Part shown: positions 1 to 6,256 of the stretch, piece by piece
Numbering within the stretch: position 1 is the first letter of the stretch
Layout of the letters: every line of letters begins with the position of its first letter
Origin: Bacteroidota bacterium
Lineage (GTDB): Bacteria > Bacteroidota > Bacteroidia > Bacteroidales > F082
Assembly (NCBI GenBank): GCA_002686705.1
Contig: NYYH01000066.1
Span: forward strand, 1 to 6,697
Direction of reading: 5' to 3'
DNA length: 6,697 nt
Program-made: the position numbers and the translations under genes
The notes under the pieces: generated by a model
Database searches by the model: none
What the model was told of the DNA's origin: nothing
The model's input: only the letters and a program-made list of their open reading frames with translations

Positions 1-41
1 ATTTATCTTTCAGTTCAACATTTTTCTTCAAATCAGGATGT
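1..41. repeat. Direct-repeat copy of DUF115 gene segment at left edge
   Basis: These 41 bases are identical, in the same orientation, to 3779-3819 inside the DUF115/GT42-like gene; identity ends at base 42 (t here, g at 3820). The repeat touches the window edge, so its true length to the left is unknown. On the minus strand it is a fragment of that gene's coding sequence, not a functional gene. Its last 8 bases (34-41, caggatgt) are also the first 8 bases of the 58-bp inverted repeat, so the two sequence blocks are joined through an 8-bp microhomology. Confidence 0.93.
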
Positions 42-91
42 TTGAGATAAAAAATAAATATTTACATCCATTAATGAATGAAAGGCATCCA
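34..91 (+). repeat. 58-bp perfect inverted repeat, left copy
   Basis: Bases 34-91 are the exact reverse complement of 2548-2605. The match starts after t33 (the other copy has a at the equivalent place) and ends before g92 (a in the other copy). Both copies encode the same internal segment of the cytidylyltransferase (residues MFEIKNKY...NERHP), so the repeat is duplicated coding sequence rather than a dedicated recombination site. It marks one boundary of the inverted segment 92-2547. Confidence 0.95.
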
Positions 92-301
92 GAACCATAT
101 TTATTGAGACGACAAGATTTGCCCAAAATGTATTATTATAATTGTGTGATTGATGTGACTAAGCCAAGTACAATATTTAATAAAAAATCGATGACTGGTG
201 ATAAAATGTTACCTTATATAATGAAACGTGAGGACTCAATCGATATAGATACACCGATGGACTTGGAATTTGCAAAAGTTTTCCTAAAAGGGCGTTTATG
301 A
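38..301 (+). CDS. Acylneuraminate cytidylyltransferase family protein, C-terminal part (split gene)
   Basis: This is the C-terminal part of a CMP-nonulosonic-acid synthetase (neuA/legF-like), an enzyme that activates a sialic-acid-like sugar with CTP to give CMP-sugar in the cytoplasm. The segment RRQDLPKMYYYN and the terminal DIDTPMDLEFA are typical of the family's C-terminal half, which contributes to sugar binding and dimerisation. The first 18 residues are also present at the end of the minus-strand ORF at 2536-3039; joining the two gives about 233 aa, a normal family length. The ATG at 38 is an internal methionine of the full protein, not a true start; the frame stays open to the left edge only by reading antisense through a copied DUF115 fragment. 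The stop overlaps the next ATG (ATGA, 298-301), indicating an operon. As it stands this half lacks the CTP-binding motif and cannot be active. Substrate is not determined. Confidence 0.85.
   Translation: MFEIKNKYLHPLMNERHPEPYLLRRQDLPKMYYYNCVIDVTKPSTIFNKKSMTGDKMLPYIMKREDSIDIDTPMDLEFAKVFLKGRL
286..292 (+). promoter_or_regulatory. Ribosome binding site for the Gfo/Idh gene
   Basis: AAAAGGG lies 5 bases before the ATG at 298 and within the end of the cytidylyltransferase reading frame. Together with the ATGA stop/start overlap it supports that start and suggests translational coupling. Confidence 0.6.
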
Positions 302-1458
302 AAATCATAGTAATTGGTGCAGGAATGTATGTCACAGGTCGGAATAATTCTGGGGTGGGAACCGTCTTATCCTCGTTGTCACAACTTTCTAAAGAGGTGA
401 AAATTGAAAAAGTTACCGTAATAGCAAATAGCCCTTCTTCCTCAGTTGAGGTTGAAAGCGCAACAAAAAGAATAAATAAAACTCTAAATTCTTCTTTATT
501 TGTTGATTATTATGATCTTGTTAATAACCGTTTTGAGGAATTGTTTTCTAATGATAACTATGACTGTGCGATTATAGCTACTCCAGACAATTTACATTAT
601 CAGCATTGTTTTTTATCGCTTGAAAATAAAAATCATGTCCTATGTGTCAAACCATTAGTTGTAAATACTAATGAAAACAGAGAACTGATCAAGTTACAAA
701 TAGAGAATAACCTGCTCGGTATGGTCGAGTACCACAAGAGATATGATGAAGCAAACTTGTACACTAAAAATATAATCAATGATGGATCGTTGGGAGATCT
801 CTTATATTACCAAGTTGATTATAGCCAAAGGATAGGAATCCCATTAAAAACTTTCAGTGGTTGGGTTGACAATGCAGATATATTCCAATATTTAGGCGTT
901 CATTACGTAGATTTATTCTATTTTATTACTGGATATATACCAGTTAGATTGATTGCCTATGGTACAAATGGAATTTTGAAACAAAATGGTATTAATACCT
1001 ATGACTCAATTCATGTTTCAATTATATGGAAACGTGATGATGAAGGTGAATGTATAACTGTTTTTAACACTAACTGGATTGATCCTGAATGCACTTCGGC
1101 ACTTTCAGATCAAAAATATAAATTAGTTGGTACAAGAGGGCGCATTGAAAATGACCATAAAAATCGTGGTATTGAATTGGTATCTGATGAATCTAAAATC
1201 CAGCATCCAAATCCATATTTTTCTGACTACCTCTTTGATCCTAATGGTAAAAAACAGTTTTCTGGATATGGCTATCAGAGTATAAGACAGTTTATAATGG
1301 ATGCGAGAGATGTTATATCTGGCAATTATGAGATCAGCTATTTTGAGGATAAAAGGCCCACATTTAAACAGGCTATGATTTCGACTGCAATTATTGAGTC
1401 GGTTCATAAAAGTCTTTCTAACAAGTCCAATTGGGAGAGTATAAATGCTCAGATTTGA
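298..1458 (+). CDS. Gfo/Idh/MocA family oxidoreductase
   Basis: A 386-aa cytoplasmic NAD(P)-dependent sugar oxidoreductase. An N-terminal Rossmann fold begins with IVIGAGMYVTG (residues 4-14). IATPDNLHYQH (about 93-103) and VKPL (117-120) correspond to the family's A-T-P...H and E-K-P motifs, with the catalytic-site lysine at K118. EYHKRYD (144-150) and GVHYVD (200-205, H202 and D205) fit the conserved G-x-H-x-x-D region of the C-terminal substrate domain. Length is normal. The residue before K118 is valine instead of the usual glutamate. The start overlaps the cytidylyltransferase stop by 4 bases and has a good RBS; the end overlaps the Ldh-type gene by 14 bases, so the three are one operon. 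Beside a CMP-nonulosonate synthetase it probably acts in making or altering that sugar or another glycan residue; exact substrate is unknown. Confidence 0.88.
   Translation: MKIIVIGAGMYVTGRNNSGVGTVLSSLSQLSKEVKIEKVTVIANSPSSSVEVESATKRINKTLNSSLFVDYYDLVNNRFEELFSNDNYDCAIIATPDNLHYQHCFLSLENKNHVLCVKPLVVNTNENRELIKLQIENNLLGMVEYHKRYDEANLYTKNIINDGSLGDLLYYQVDYSQRIGIPLKTFSGWVDNADIFQYLGVHYVDLFYFITGYIPVRLIAYGTNGILKQNGINTYDSIHVSIIWKRDDEGECITVFNTNWIDPECTSALSDQKYKLVGTRGRIENDHKNRGIELVSDESKIQHPNPYFSDYLFDPNGKKQFSGYGYQSIRQFIMDARDVISGNYEISYFEDKRPTFKQAMISTAIIESVHKSLSNKSNWESINAQI
1433..1439 (+). promoter_or_regulatory. Ribosome binding site for the Ldh-type dehydrogenase gene
   Basis: GGGAGAG lies 5 bases upstream of the ATG at 1445 and inside the end of the Gfo/Idh gene. 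It decides the start and confirms that the 14-base overlap is a genuine coupled junction. Confidence 0.65.
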
Positions 1459-2485
1459 TAGCCAGATGCTAAAAGAGAAGATGGTTGATGTACTCAGCAC
1501 TGAAGGGTTAAATGATGTTTCAATCAAGCATCTTACTGATTCAATGATTTCAACCTCCCTAAGAGGCACTGACTCACATGGTATTAATCTCTTTCCACAT
1601 TATATTAATGCCATCCGTTCCGGTAGAATTTCTAAAAAACCAGCATTTAATTTTGCAAAGGGATCGAATACAACAGTAATTCTTGATGCAGATCATGCTA
1701 TTGGTCATCACTCAAGTTATGTGGCAATGGAGTATGCGGTGGGTTTAGCGAAAGAACACGGTATGGGTTCTGTAGCAATAAAAAATTCGACTCATTGTGG
1801 CGCTGTAGCATATTTTGGATTGCTTGCAGCTGAGCAAGATTGTATTGGTTTCGCTTTTACTAATGCTGACGATCTTGTTAAGGCATCTAATGGCAGAGAT
1901 AGCTTCTTTGGCACAAACCCAATATGCTTTACCGCTCCTCTATTGGATGAAGCACCATTGTGTCATGATATGGCAACTTCTTTAGTTTCATGGAATAAAA
2001 TTAGAAACCATTGTATGGAAGACCGGGCTATTCCTGATCATTGGGCATTTAATAAAAATGGAGATAATGTGACAAATCCCCATGATGCGCGATCACTGGC
2101 ACCGATAGGAGATTACAAAGGATTTGGTCTTGGTATGATGGTTGATGTTTTAACATCATTACTATCAAATTCACCAATTAGTAAAGATATCAAACCCATG
2201 TTTACATCTGAAATAAGTGAGAAAAGATTTATTGGACAATATGTAATGGTCATTGATATTTCTAAGTATATAGATATTCAGTTGTTCAAACAGTCACTTC
2301 AGAGTATGGTAGATAGAATTAGAGTTGTTGAACCTCTTGACAATAACCCTGTAATGGTGCCAGGAGATCCCGAAAAGCTTTCAACAGTAGAAAGGATTCA
2401 AAATGGAATACCAATTGATGAATTTAGATATAAGGAGTATTTGGAGATATCAAATTTATTTTCAAATTGTTTGATAAATGACTAA
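1445..2485 (+). CDS. Ldh/malate dehydrogenase type-2 family oxidoreductase (Ldh_2)
   Basis: A 346-aa NAD(P)-dependent 2-hydroxyacid/imine dehydrogenase of the type-2 malate/L-lactate dehydrogenase family (relatives include ureidoglycolate dehydrogenase AllD and sulfolactate dehydrogenase ComC). Visible family motifs are RGTDSHGI (residues 40-47, H45), NSTHCGAVAYF (114-124, catalytic-type H117), GTNPI (156-160), DMATS (175-179), DYKGFGLGMMVDVL (223-236) and VPGDPE near the C terminus. Length is normal and no disruption is seen. It starts inside the end of the Gfo/Idh gene with a good RBS, and its stop overlaps the next ATG by 8 bases. Such enzymes are unusual in generic O-antigen clusters; next to a cytidylyltransferase and a Gfo/Idh protein, a role in a sugar-acid or keto-sugar step is an inference. 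The family call is firm, the substrate is not. Confidence 0.9.
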   Translation: MLRFDSQMLKEKMVDVLSTEGLNDVSIKHLTDSMISTSLRGTDSHGINLFPHYINAIRSGRISKKPAFNFAKGSNTTVILDADHAIGHHSSYVAMEYAVGLAKEHGMGSVAIKNSTHCGAVAYFGLLAAEQDCIGFAFTNADDLVKASNGRDSFFGTNPICFTAPLLDEAPLCHDMATSLVSWNKIRNHCMEDRAIPDHWAFNKNGDNVTNPHDARSLAPIGDYKGFGLGMMVDVLTSLLSNSPISKDIKPMFTSEISEKRFIGQYVMVIDISKYIDIQLFKQSLQSMVDRIRVVEPLDNNPVMVPGDPEKLSTVERIQNGIPIDEFRYKEYLEISNLFSNCLIND

Positions 2486-2549
2486 AACAGTTGTCGATAT
2501 AGTTAATTTCAATGCAGATGCGTCTTGTTTGTCATCTAGTATTTGGTTG
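2478..2549 (+). pseudogene. Start of an unrecognised gene, cut off by the rearrangement
   Basis: An ATG at 2478 overlaps the Ldh stop by 8 bases and begins a reading frame whose first 24 residues (MTKTVVDIVNFNADA, then SCLSSSIWL) look like an ordinary protein N terminus and continue the tightly overlapped operon. From 2548 on the DNA is the opposite strand of the cytidylyltransferase gene, so the frame, although open to 2675, encodes antisense product after codon 23 or 24. I do not recognise the family from so few residues. No clear Shine-Dalgarno is seen; coupling to the upstream gene is likely. In an undisturbed locus this would be the next operon gene, and its remainder would lie outside this window. 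Confidence 0.55.
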
Positions 2550-3039
2550 GATGCCTTTCATTCATTAATGGATGTAAATATTTATTTTTTATCTCAAACA
2601 TCCTGTAAGGGTGTTGAGAAGGCTCAGACACAGATCGTACGGAATCAGCAAAAGGATTTTCAACTAATAAATTAATAGCTGAGTCAATCCATTTGGGTTC
2701 TCTATAAGGACTTGTTGGCCTTAAATGAACCACAATTTCAGGCTCATAGTTTTCTTTCTTTTTTAAATAAGCAAGCATGTGCTCAAAAACCGGAAAGTCA
2801 AGAACATCATCTCCCGCTAGCTCTTTACTTCTAAAAATTGGTATTTCAGCCCCGTATTCTTCTGAAACTTTGGCTATTTCTTCATTATCTGTAGAAACAA
2901 TTGTTCTGTTAATTAATTTTGAGGCTAAAGAATGCTCAATAGAATATGCCACCAATGGCTTACCATATATTTTTGATAAGTTTTTTAGCCGGATCCCTTT
3001 TGAACCACCTCTTGCAGGAATAATAGTAAGTATCTTCAT
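2536..3039 (-). CDS. Acylneuraminate cytidylyltransferase family protein, N-terminal part (split gene)
   Basis: This is the catalytic N-terminal part of a CMP-nonulosonic-acid synthetase (neuA/legF-like). IPARGGSKGI (residues 7-16) is the CTP-binding signature of the family; KNLSKIYGKPLVAYSIE, the STDNEEIA segment (49-56) and LRPTSPYR (106-113) are further conserved blocks of the nucleotidyltransferase fold. The true sequence ends near residue 164 (NERHP); the last codons (TKY, stop at 2536) come from foreign sequence beyond the repeat boundary at 2548. The missing 69 residues are encoded at 92-301 on the other strand. The start overlaps the DUF115 stop as ATGA (3036-3039), so it is co-translated with it. 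Without the C-terminal half the enzyme is unlikely to work. Whether the sugar is Neu5Ac, legionaminate, pseudaminate or something rarer cannot be told; no synthase gene is in view. Confidence 0.87.
   Translation of the reverse strand: MKILTIIPARGGSKGIRLKNLSKIYGKPLVAYSIEHSLASKLINRTIVSTDNEEIAKVSEEYGAEIPIFRSKELAGDDVLDFPVFEHMLAYLKKKENYEPEIVVHLRPTSPYREPKWIDSAINLLVENPFADSVRSVSEPSQHPYRMFEIKNKYLHPLMNERHPTKY
2548..2605 (-). repeat. 58-bp perfect inverted repeat, right copy
   Basis: Exact reverse complement of 34-91. It lies at the 3' end of the genuine part of the cytidylyltransferase N-terminal half and abuts the cut-off gene at 2547/2548. Recombination between the two copies would invert 92-2547 and restore a full-length cytidylyltransferase and a single co-directional operon. 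No recombinase gene or recognisable crossover site accompanies it. Confidence 0.95.
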
Positions 3040-3887
3040 TTTTTTTCTAATAATATTTCTTGGCCTATTATATTTTCAATAGGCTCTCTTTTAAAATAAC
3101 TTAAAATACCACCTTGTGTTCCATTAACAATACTTATGTTATTTTGATCAGCAAAATATTTGATTAGAAAAAACTGCTTATTCATCAACCACCAAGTATA
3201 CCATCCATCAGTTGTCTCTACATCTAACCTTTGATTTGCATCTTTTTCAAATTCAGTTTCGGTTATTTTTGACATGCCATAAAACCTTCCATAAGTCTGA
3301 TCGTTTGTATGGCAAATTTGATCTAAGTCAAATCCTAAGAGATAAATTTCCTTAAATCCTAAATATATAGCAACTGTCAAACATTGTGTTAAAACTGATG
3401 GGATATTCATTATGGTTTTCGAAATATTTACTTTAGCTTTTTTTAGAGTAAGCGAATTATACTTAGTCCGTATATAGTAAGACTGTTTAATTAACTCAGG
3501 ATGGTGATTGTCTATTAGAGCTTTTGTATTTAATCCCCATATAAAACACGTACTGGGCATTTTTTCTTTCATATCCCCAATGTATTCGATCCAAGTACTA
3601 TACTCCTTTTCTGATTGATAATAGGGAACTACACAATGAAAATTCGGCTCAATATCACAAATATCTTCGTGCATATGAAAACTATTTTGAGTCATCACAT
3701 ATTCACTATTAAGAACTTTTAAATCATAAAGTAAAATTGAACTTCCACTACCTAATATAAATACCCTTTTGTTATTATATTTATCTTTCAGTTCAACATT
3801 TTTCTTCAAATCAGGATGTGTAAATAACAAATCATGCACGTCTACTAATGAATTAATTAAATAAGATTTTGTAAGTTTATTAAACAT
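3036..3887 (-). CDS. DUF115/GT42-like protein, candidate nonulosonic acid (sialyl) transferase
   Basis: A 283-aa protein with no signal peptide or membrane segment. RVFILGSGSSI (residues 41-51) is a glycine-rich loop near the start of a Rossmann-like domain; LTQCLTVAIYLGFKEIYLLG (166-185) followed by FDLD matches the core of the DUF115 (MptE-like) family and resembles the equivalent block of Campylobacter CST-type GT42 sialyltransferases. A terminal NGTQGGILSYFKR (255-267) resembles the N-A-T-x-G-G signature of DUF115 proteins, which include Maf proteins implicated in transferring nonulosonic acids to flagellin. It begins directly after the methyltransferase stop with a good RBS and its stop overlaps the cytidylyltransferase start. 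Position beside a CMP-sugar synthetase supports a role as the transferase using that product; this is inference from weak similarity plus context, and the exact family needs a profile search. A 41-base piece is duplicated at the left window edge. Confidence 0.72.
   Translation of the reverse strand: MFNKLTKSYLINSLVDVHDLLFTHPDLKKNVELKDKYNNKRVFILGSGSSILLYDLKVLNSEYVMTQNSFHMHEDICDIEPNFHCVVPYYQSEKEYSTWIEYIGDMKEKMPSTCFIWGLNTKALIDNHHPELIKQSYYIRTKYNSLTLKKAKVNISKTIMNIPSVLTQCLTVAIYLGFKEIYLLGFDLDQICHTNDQTYGRFYGMSKITETEFEKDANQRLDVETTDGWYTWWLMNKQFFLIKYFADQNNISIVNGTQGGILSYFKREPIENIIGQEILLEKK
3779..3819. repeat. Source copy of the 41-bp direct repeat
   Basis: This stretch near the 5' end of the DUF115/GT42-like gene is identical to bases 1-41. 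Here it sits in an uninterrupted reading frame, so this is the original copy and the left-edge copy is the displaced one. Its last 8 bases (3812-3819) are the microhomology shared with the minus strand at 2605-2598. Confidence 0.92.
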
Positions 3888-4589
3888 TTAAGATCCTTTT
3901 TTACCTTCGATATAAATTGAAACTAATTTTCTATCTTCACTATCACTATCAATCAACAACTCTGGGGTTCCAACATTATAATCCAATTTTATTATGTTAA
4001 TAAAACCATGAGTAGATAGAGCTTTCTCTAATGATTCAAAATCCCAACACGACTTATGGTGATAATAACTTGCCGTAAAATTGATGGCAAACATATTTGT
4101 AAAATATTTTTTCATATAATGTCTTGAAGGATCTTTCAAGACTAGATCATGCCATTTTTGAAACCACTCATCATCATTAGAACAGTATCGTTCAATGAGA
4201 ATTGATAAATCAGGAACAATTATCCTTATTTTTGCTTCTGCCTTTAAAATGCGATAACACTCACTCAAAGCATTATCAACCTCTAGATAAGAAAGATGCT
4301 CAAAAGTATGTTCTGAAAAAATACCATCCATAGAATTAGATTCAATTTTAAATGGGAATCTCAAATCCATACCGTAATCGATCATTTTGTTTCCAAAAAA
4401 ATCTACGTTGATAAAATTATTTACATAGCTGTTACCACTACCTAAATTTATATAATTAGCATTTGTACTATTCAATATTAAACTGCGAGATAATATCCGC
4501 CCTAACTTTGATCTAAACTCAAATTTTGCATGCTCATATAATTCAATTGGTATAAAAAAGATTATTATTTTTTTGAATATCTTTTTCAT
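3888..4589 (-). CDS. Class I SAM-dependent methyltransferase
   Basis: A 233-aa cytoplasmic methyltransferase of the Methyltransf_11 type. YINLGSGNSYV (residues 46-56) is the SAM-binding loop (motif I) and NVD (61-63) its acidic follow-up; SEHTFEHLSYLE (92-103) and the block ECYRILK...IIVPDL (110-128) match the family's later motifs. A basic hydrophobic N-terminus (residues 1-17) could touch the membrane but is not a clear anchor. It lies 34 bases after the flippase and its stop abuts the DUF115 start, so it belongs to the same operon. Such enzymes in O-antigen clusters usually methylate a sugar or cap the chain; the target here is unknown. No strong Shine-Dalgarno is seen before the ATG, so the start is moderately sure. 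Confidence 0.83.
   Translation of the reverse strand: MKKIFKKIIIFFIPIELYEHAKFEFRSKLGRILSRSLILNSTNANYINLGSGNSYVNNFINVDFFGNKMIDYGMDLRFPFKIESNSMDGIFSEHTFEHLSYLEVDNALSECYRILKAEAKIRIIVPDLSILIERYCSNDDEWFQKWHDLVLKDPSRHYMKKYFTNMFAINFTASYYHHKSCWDFESLEKALSTHGFINIIKLDYNVGTPELLIDSDSEDRKLVSIYIEGKKGS
3894..3898 (-). promoter_or_regulatory. Ribosome binding site for the DUF115/GT42-like gene
   Basis: AAGGA on the minus strand lies 6 bases before the ATG at 3887 and inside the end of the methyltransferase gene, whose TAA stop immediately precedes that ATG. Confidence 0.6.
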
Positions 4590-4623
4590 TATCTAATTCT
4601 ATAAATGTAATATTTAAATATTT

Positions 4624-5937
4624 CTATGAAAAAATCCTTCTGGCATCAAAGCTTTTTAGAAACATAAAAAACAAAATCCTTGAATCCTTTTTTAAGTATG
4701 TATAAACAATTGAGGTCGTAAATTGTGCAGTGACTGTTGCCAATGCCGCCCCATAAATACCATACTTTTTAATTAAAATAATATTTAAAATAATATTAAC
4801 TGAAACACCCATCAAGGATCTGTATAAGATGTCTATCTGCCGGTTTTCTGCTTCAAAAAACTTATTGTTTATCAGTCCTATGTTGGTGAATATACCAGCA
4901 ATAATTGCTATACTTAGTACTGATGCGGCAGGCGCATATTCATGGCCAACCAATAGGTCAATGATGGACTCACTTAAATATAATATAGCTATTGCTATCA
5001 AAATTGCCATCCACACTAAAATATCATATAAAGTCTGTAATCTTTGATGATAGATAGATGAATTATTATATTTTGCATTCAAAATAGCTGGGAACATGGA
5101 ACCAGTTATGGCAATTGGAATAAAATACCAAGCCGTACTTAACCGTGTTGCTATTGCATAAAGCCCTACAGCTTGCTCGTCAATCATATGTTTAATCATC
5201 ACTTGATCTATATTTACGTAAATAGAAACAAGTACTCCTGATAAAATCAATGGCCAACTGTCTCGCAGCAACGAACGCGCAACTTTCCACTTCCACCTCC
5301 ATTGACAAAAATTTCCACTTTTAAGCAAATACATAACTACTAAACCCAATGCTAATAAAAATGCATCAAAACAAAATACCCAGACAAACCAAAGCAGAGG
5401 AGCTTTAATTGATATTAAAAACAACTTTGTAAATGAAGTTAAAAATAGCTGAATAAATTGTACTGGAACCACATACTTAGACTTTACCTCTGCTTGATAA
5501 TTAAAATCAATAACATTGAATGCCTGGAAAAAAATGGCTAAAGAAATAATGGCAATGAAAATATTAGTTTGAGTGTCATTACCAGTTAAAGGAACTGAAA
5601 ATAATATAATAAACCACATGAGTAATGTGCCTAAAATCTTAAGGCCAAAAGCGCTGCCTAACAGTTCGTTCTTGGATTCTGGACTTTTAACCAACTCACG
5701 TATTACGATGCTCTCTATTCCTAAAGTAGCCAACGCAAGAAATAACCCTACAAAACTATTGGTATAACTCAACAAACCGAAACGCTCCGGTCCCAAATAA
5801 CGTGCCACATAAACACCTACAAAGAGGGCTACCGTCATACGTAAAATACGTTCAGCCATTAACCACGATGTGTTGGCAAAATATTTCCTAAAACCAGAAT
5901 GATTTTTTAGTTGAACAGCTTTTTTCAGGATATTCAT
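4624..5937 (-). CDS. Wzx-type polysaccharide flippase (oligosaccharide flippase family)
   Basis: A 437-aa very hydrophobic inner-membrane protein of the polysaccharide transporter family (RfbX/Wzx, MOP superfamily), which flips undecaprenyl-linked repeat units to the periplasmic face. YLGPERFGLLSY (residues 47-58) and TLGIESIVIREL (71-82) are typical N-terminal features of the family, and IKKYGIYGAALATV late in the protein is typical of its C-terminal domain. The many hydrophobic segments fit about a dozen membrane spans, but I did not count them exactly. Length is normal. It is the first intact gene of the minus-strand operon. No strong RBS precedes the ATG at 5937; M27 (MAERILRM) is an alternative start, but the residues before it resemble the usual N terminus, so the longer form is preferred. 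Its presence implies Wzy-dependent assembly; no polymerase is in the window. Confidence 0.9.
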   Translation of the reverse strand: MNILKKAVQLKNHSGFRKYFANTSWLMAERILRMTVALFVGVYVARYLGPERFGLLSYTNSFVGLFLALATLGIESIVIRELVKSPESKNELLGSAFGLKILGTLLMWFIILFSVPLTGNDTQTNIFIAIISLAIFFQAFNVIDFNYQAEVKSKYVVPVQFIQLFLTSFTKLFLISIKAPLLWFVWVFCFDAFLLALGLVVMYLLKSGNFCQWRWKWKVARSLLRDSWPLILSGVLVSIYVNIDQVMIKHMIDEQAVGLYAIATRLSTAWYFIPIAITGSMFPAILNAKYNNSSIYHQRLQTLYDILVWMAILIAIAILYLSESIIDLLVGHEYAPAASVLSIAIIAGIFTNIGLINNKFFEAENRQIDILYRSLMGVSVNIILNIILIKKYGIYGAALATVTAQFTTSIVYTYLKKDSRILFFMFLKSFDARRIFS

Positions 5938-5971
5938 CAGATGTGACTAACTATTCAGTAATATGCTTCAA

Positions 5972-6226
5972 TTAATTCCTATAAGGAGTTTTACACAACT
6001 AAACAGAAATCTTTATCAGTTGTTCTTTCGGAATTCGTCTATTTATGTAACTAATTACCTCAAGACTCTGGACTTGGAATCTTTTTCCTTGCTCTATAAT
6101 CTTAACAAATTGATTAGTGGAGATTAAGCTATCATGGATCGCGTATCCAATCACATTAACTATTGTACAAATTCTTCCAAATAAAGTTTTCCAGATGTTT
6201 GGTTCATGTTCTTGACCGTAAAACAC
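5972..6226 (-). pseudogene. Decayed glucose-1-phosphate thymidylyltransferase (rmlA-like) C-terminal remnant
   Basis: A 75-codon frame (GTG at 6226 to TAG at 5999) resembles the C-terminal region of RmlA, the enzyme that makes dTDP-glucose. HDSLISTNQFVKIIEQ (residues 31-46) and the following QVQSLEVISY...RRIPKEQLIKIS align well with the conserved T-H-x-S-L...E-x-x-Q-F end of the family. The W-L-D-T-G-T segment that normally lies between GYA and HDSL is missing (GYAIHDSL here), removing functional residues. After the in-frame TAG, the frame continues LCKTPYRN, recalling the usual PL-K-x-x-Y-G-Q end, before a TAA at 5972. The catalytic N-terminal two thirds are absent. It is therefore a relic, not a gene. 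It fills nearly all of the 319-base gap between the flippase and the epimerase; I see no convincing promoter, terminator or JUMPstart element in the rest. Confidence 0.72.
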
Positions 6227-6256
6227 TCAGGTGAGTACGAAAATATTTACTTTGCT

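Noticed and set aside
1123..1569. 148-codon minus-strand frame
   Set aside because: It lies antisense across the Gfo/Idh and Ldh genes, both of which have clear family motifs; its translation shows no recognisable domain.
34..2605. The 58-bp inverted repeats as ends of an insertion sequence or integron-like element
   Set aside because: No transposase, integrase or target-site duplication is seen, and the repeat is plain coding sequence of the cytidylyltransferase.
2550..2675. Continuation of the plus-strand frame that starts at 2478
   Set aside because: This part reads antisense through the cytidylyltransferase gene and is an accident of the junction, so the 65-aa product was not called as a protein.
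2777..3082. 101-codon plus-strand frame
   Set aside because: It is antisense to the conserved N-terminal half of the cytidylyltransferase, including its CTP-binding motif.
4609..4622. 14-bp perfect AT-only palindrome between the flippase and methyltransferase genes
   Set aside because: In such AT-rich sequence a short A/T palindrome is readily expected by chance; it has no GC stem or T-run to support a terminator and matches no known operator.
4829..5767. Two short plus-strand frames (4829-5047 and 5573-5767)
   Set aside because: Both are antisense to the flippase gene and have no coding features of their own.
5938..5998. Possible promoter upstream of the flippase
   Set aside because: Weak -10/-35-like hexamers can be picked, but none pairs with proper spacing, and AT-rich DNA gives many such matches.
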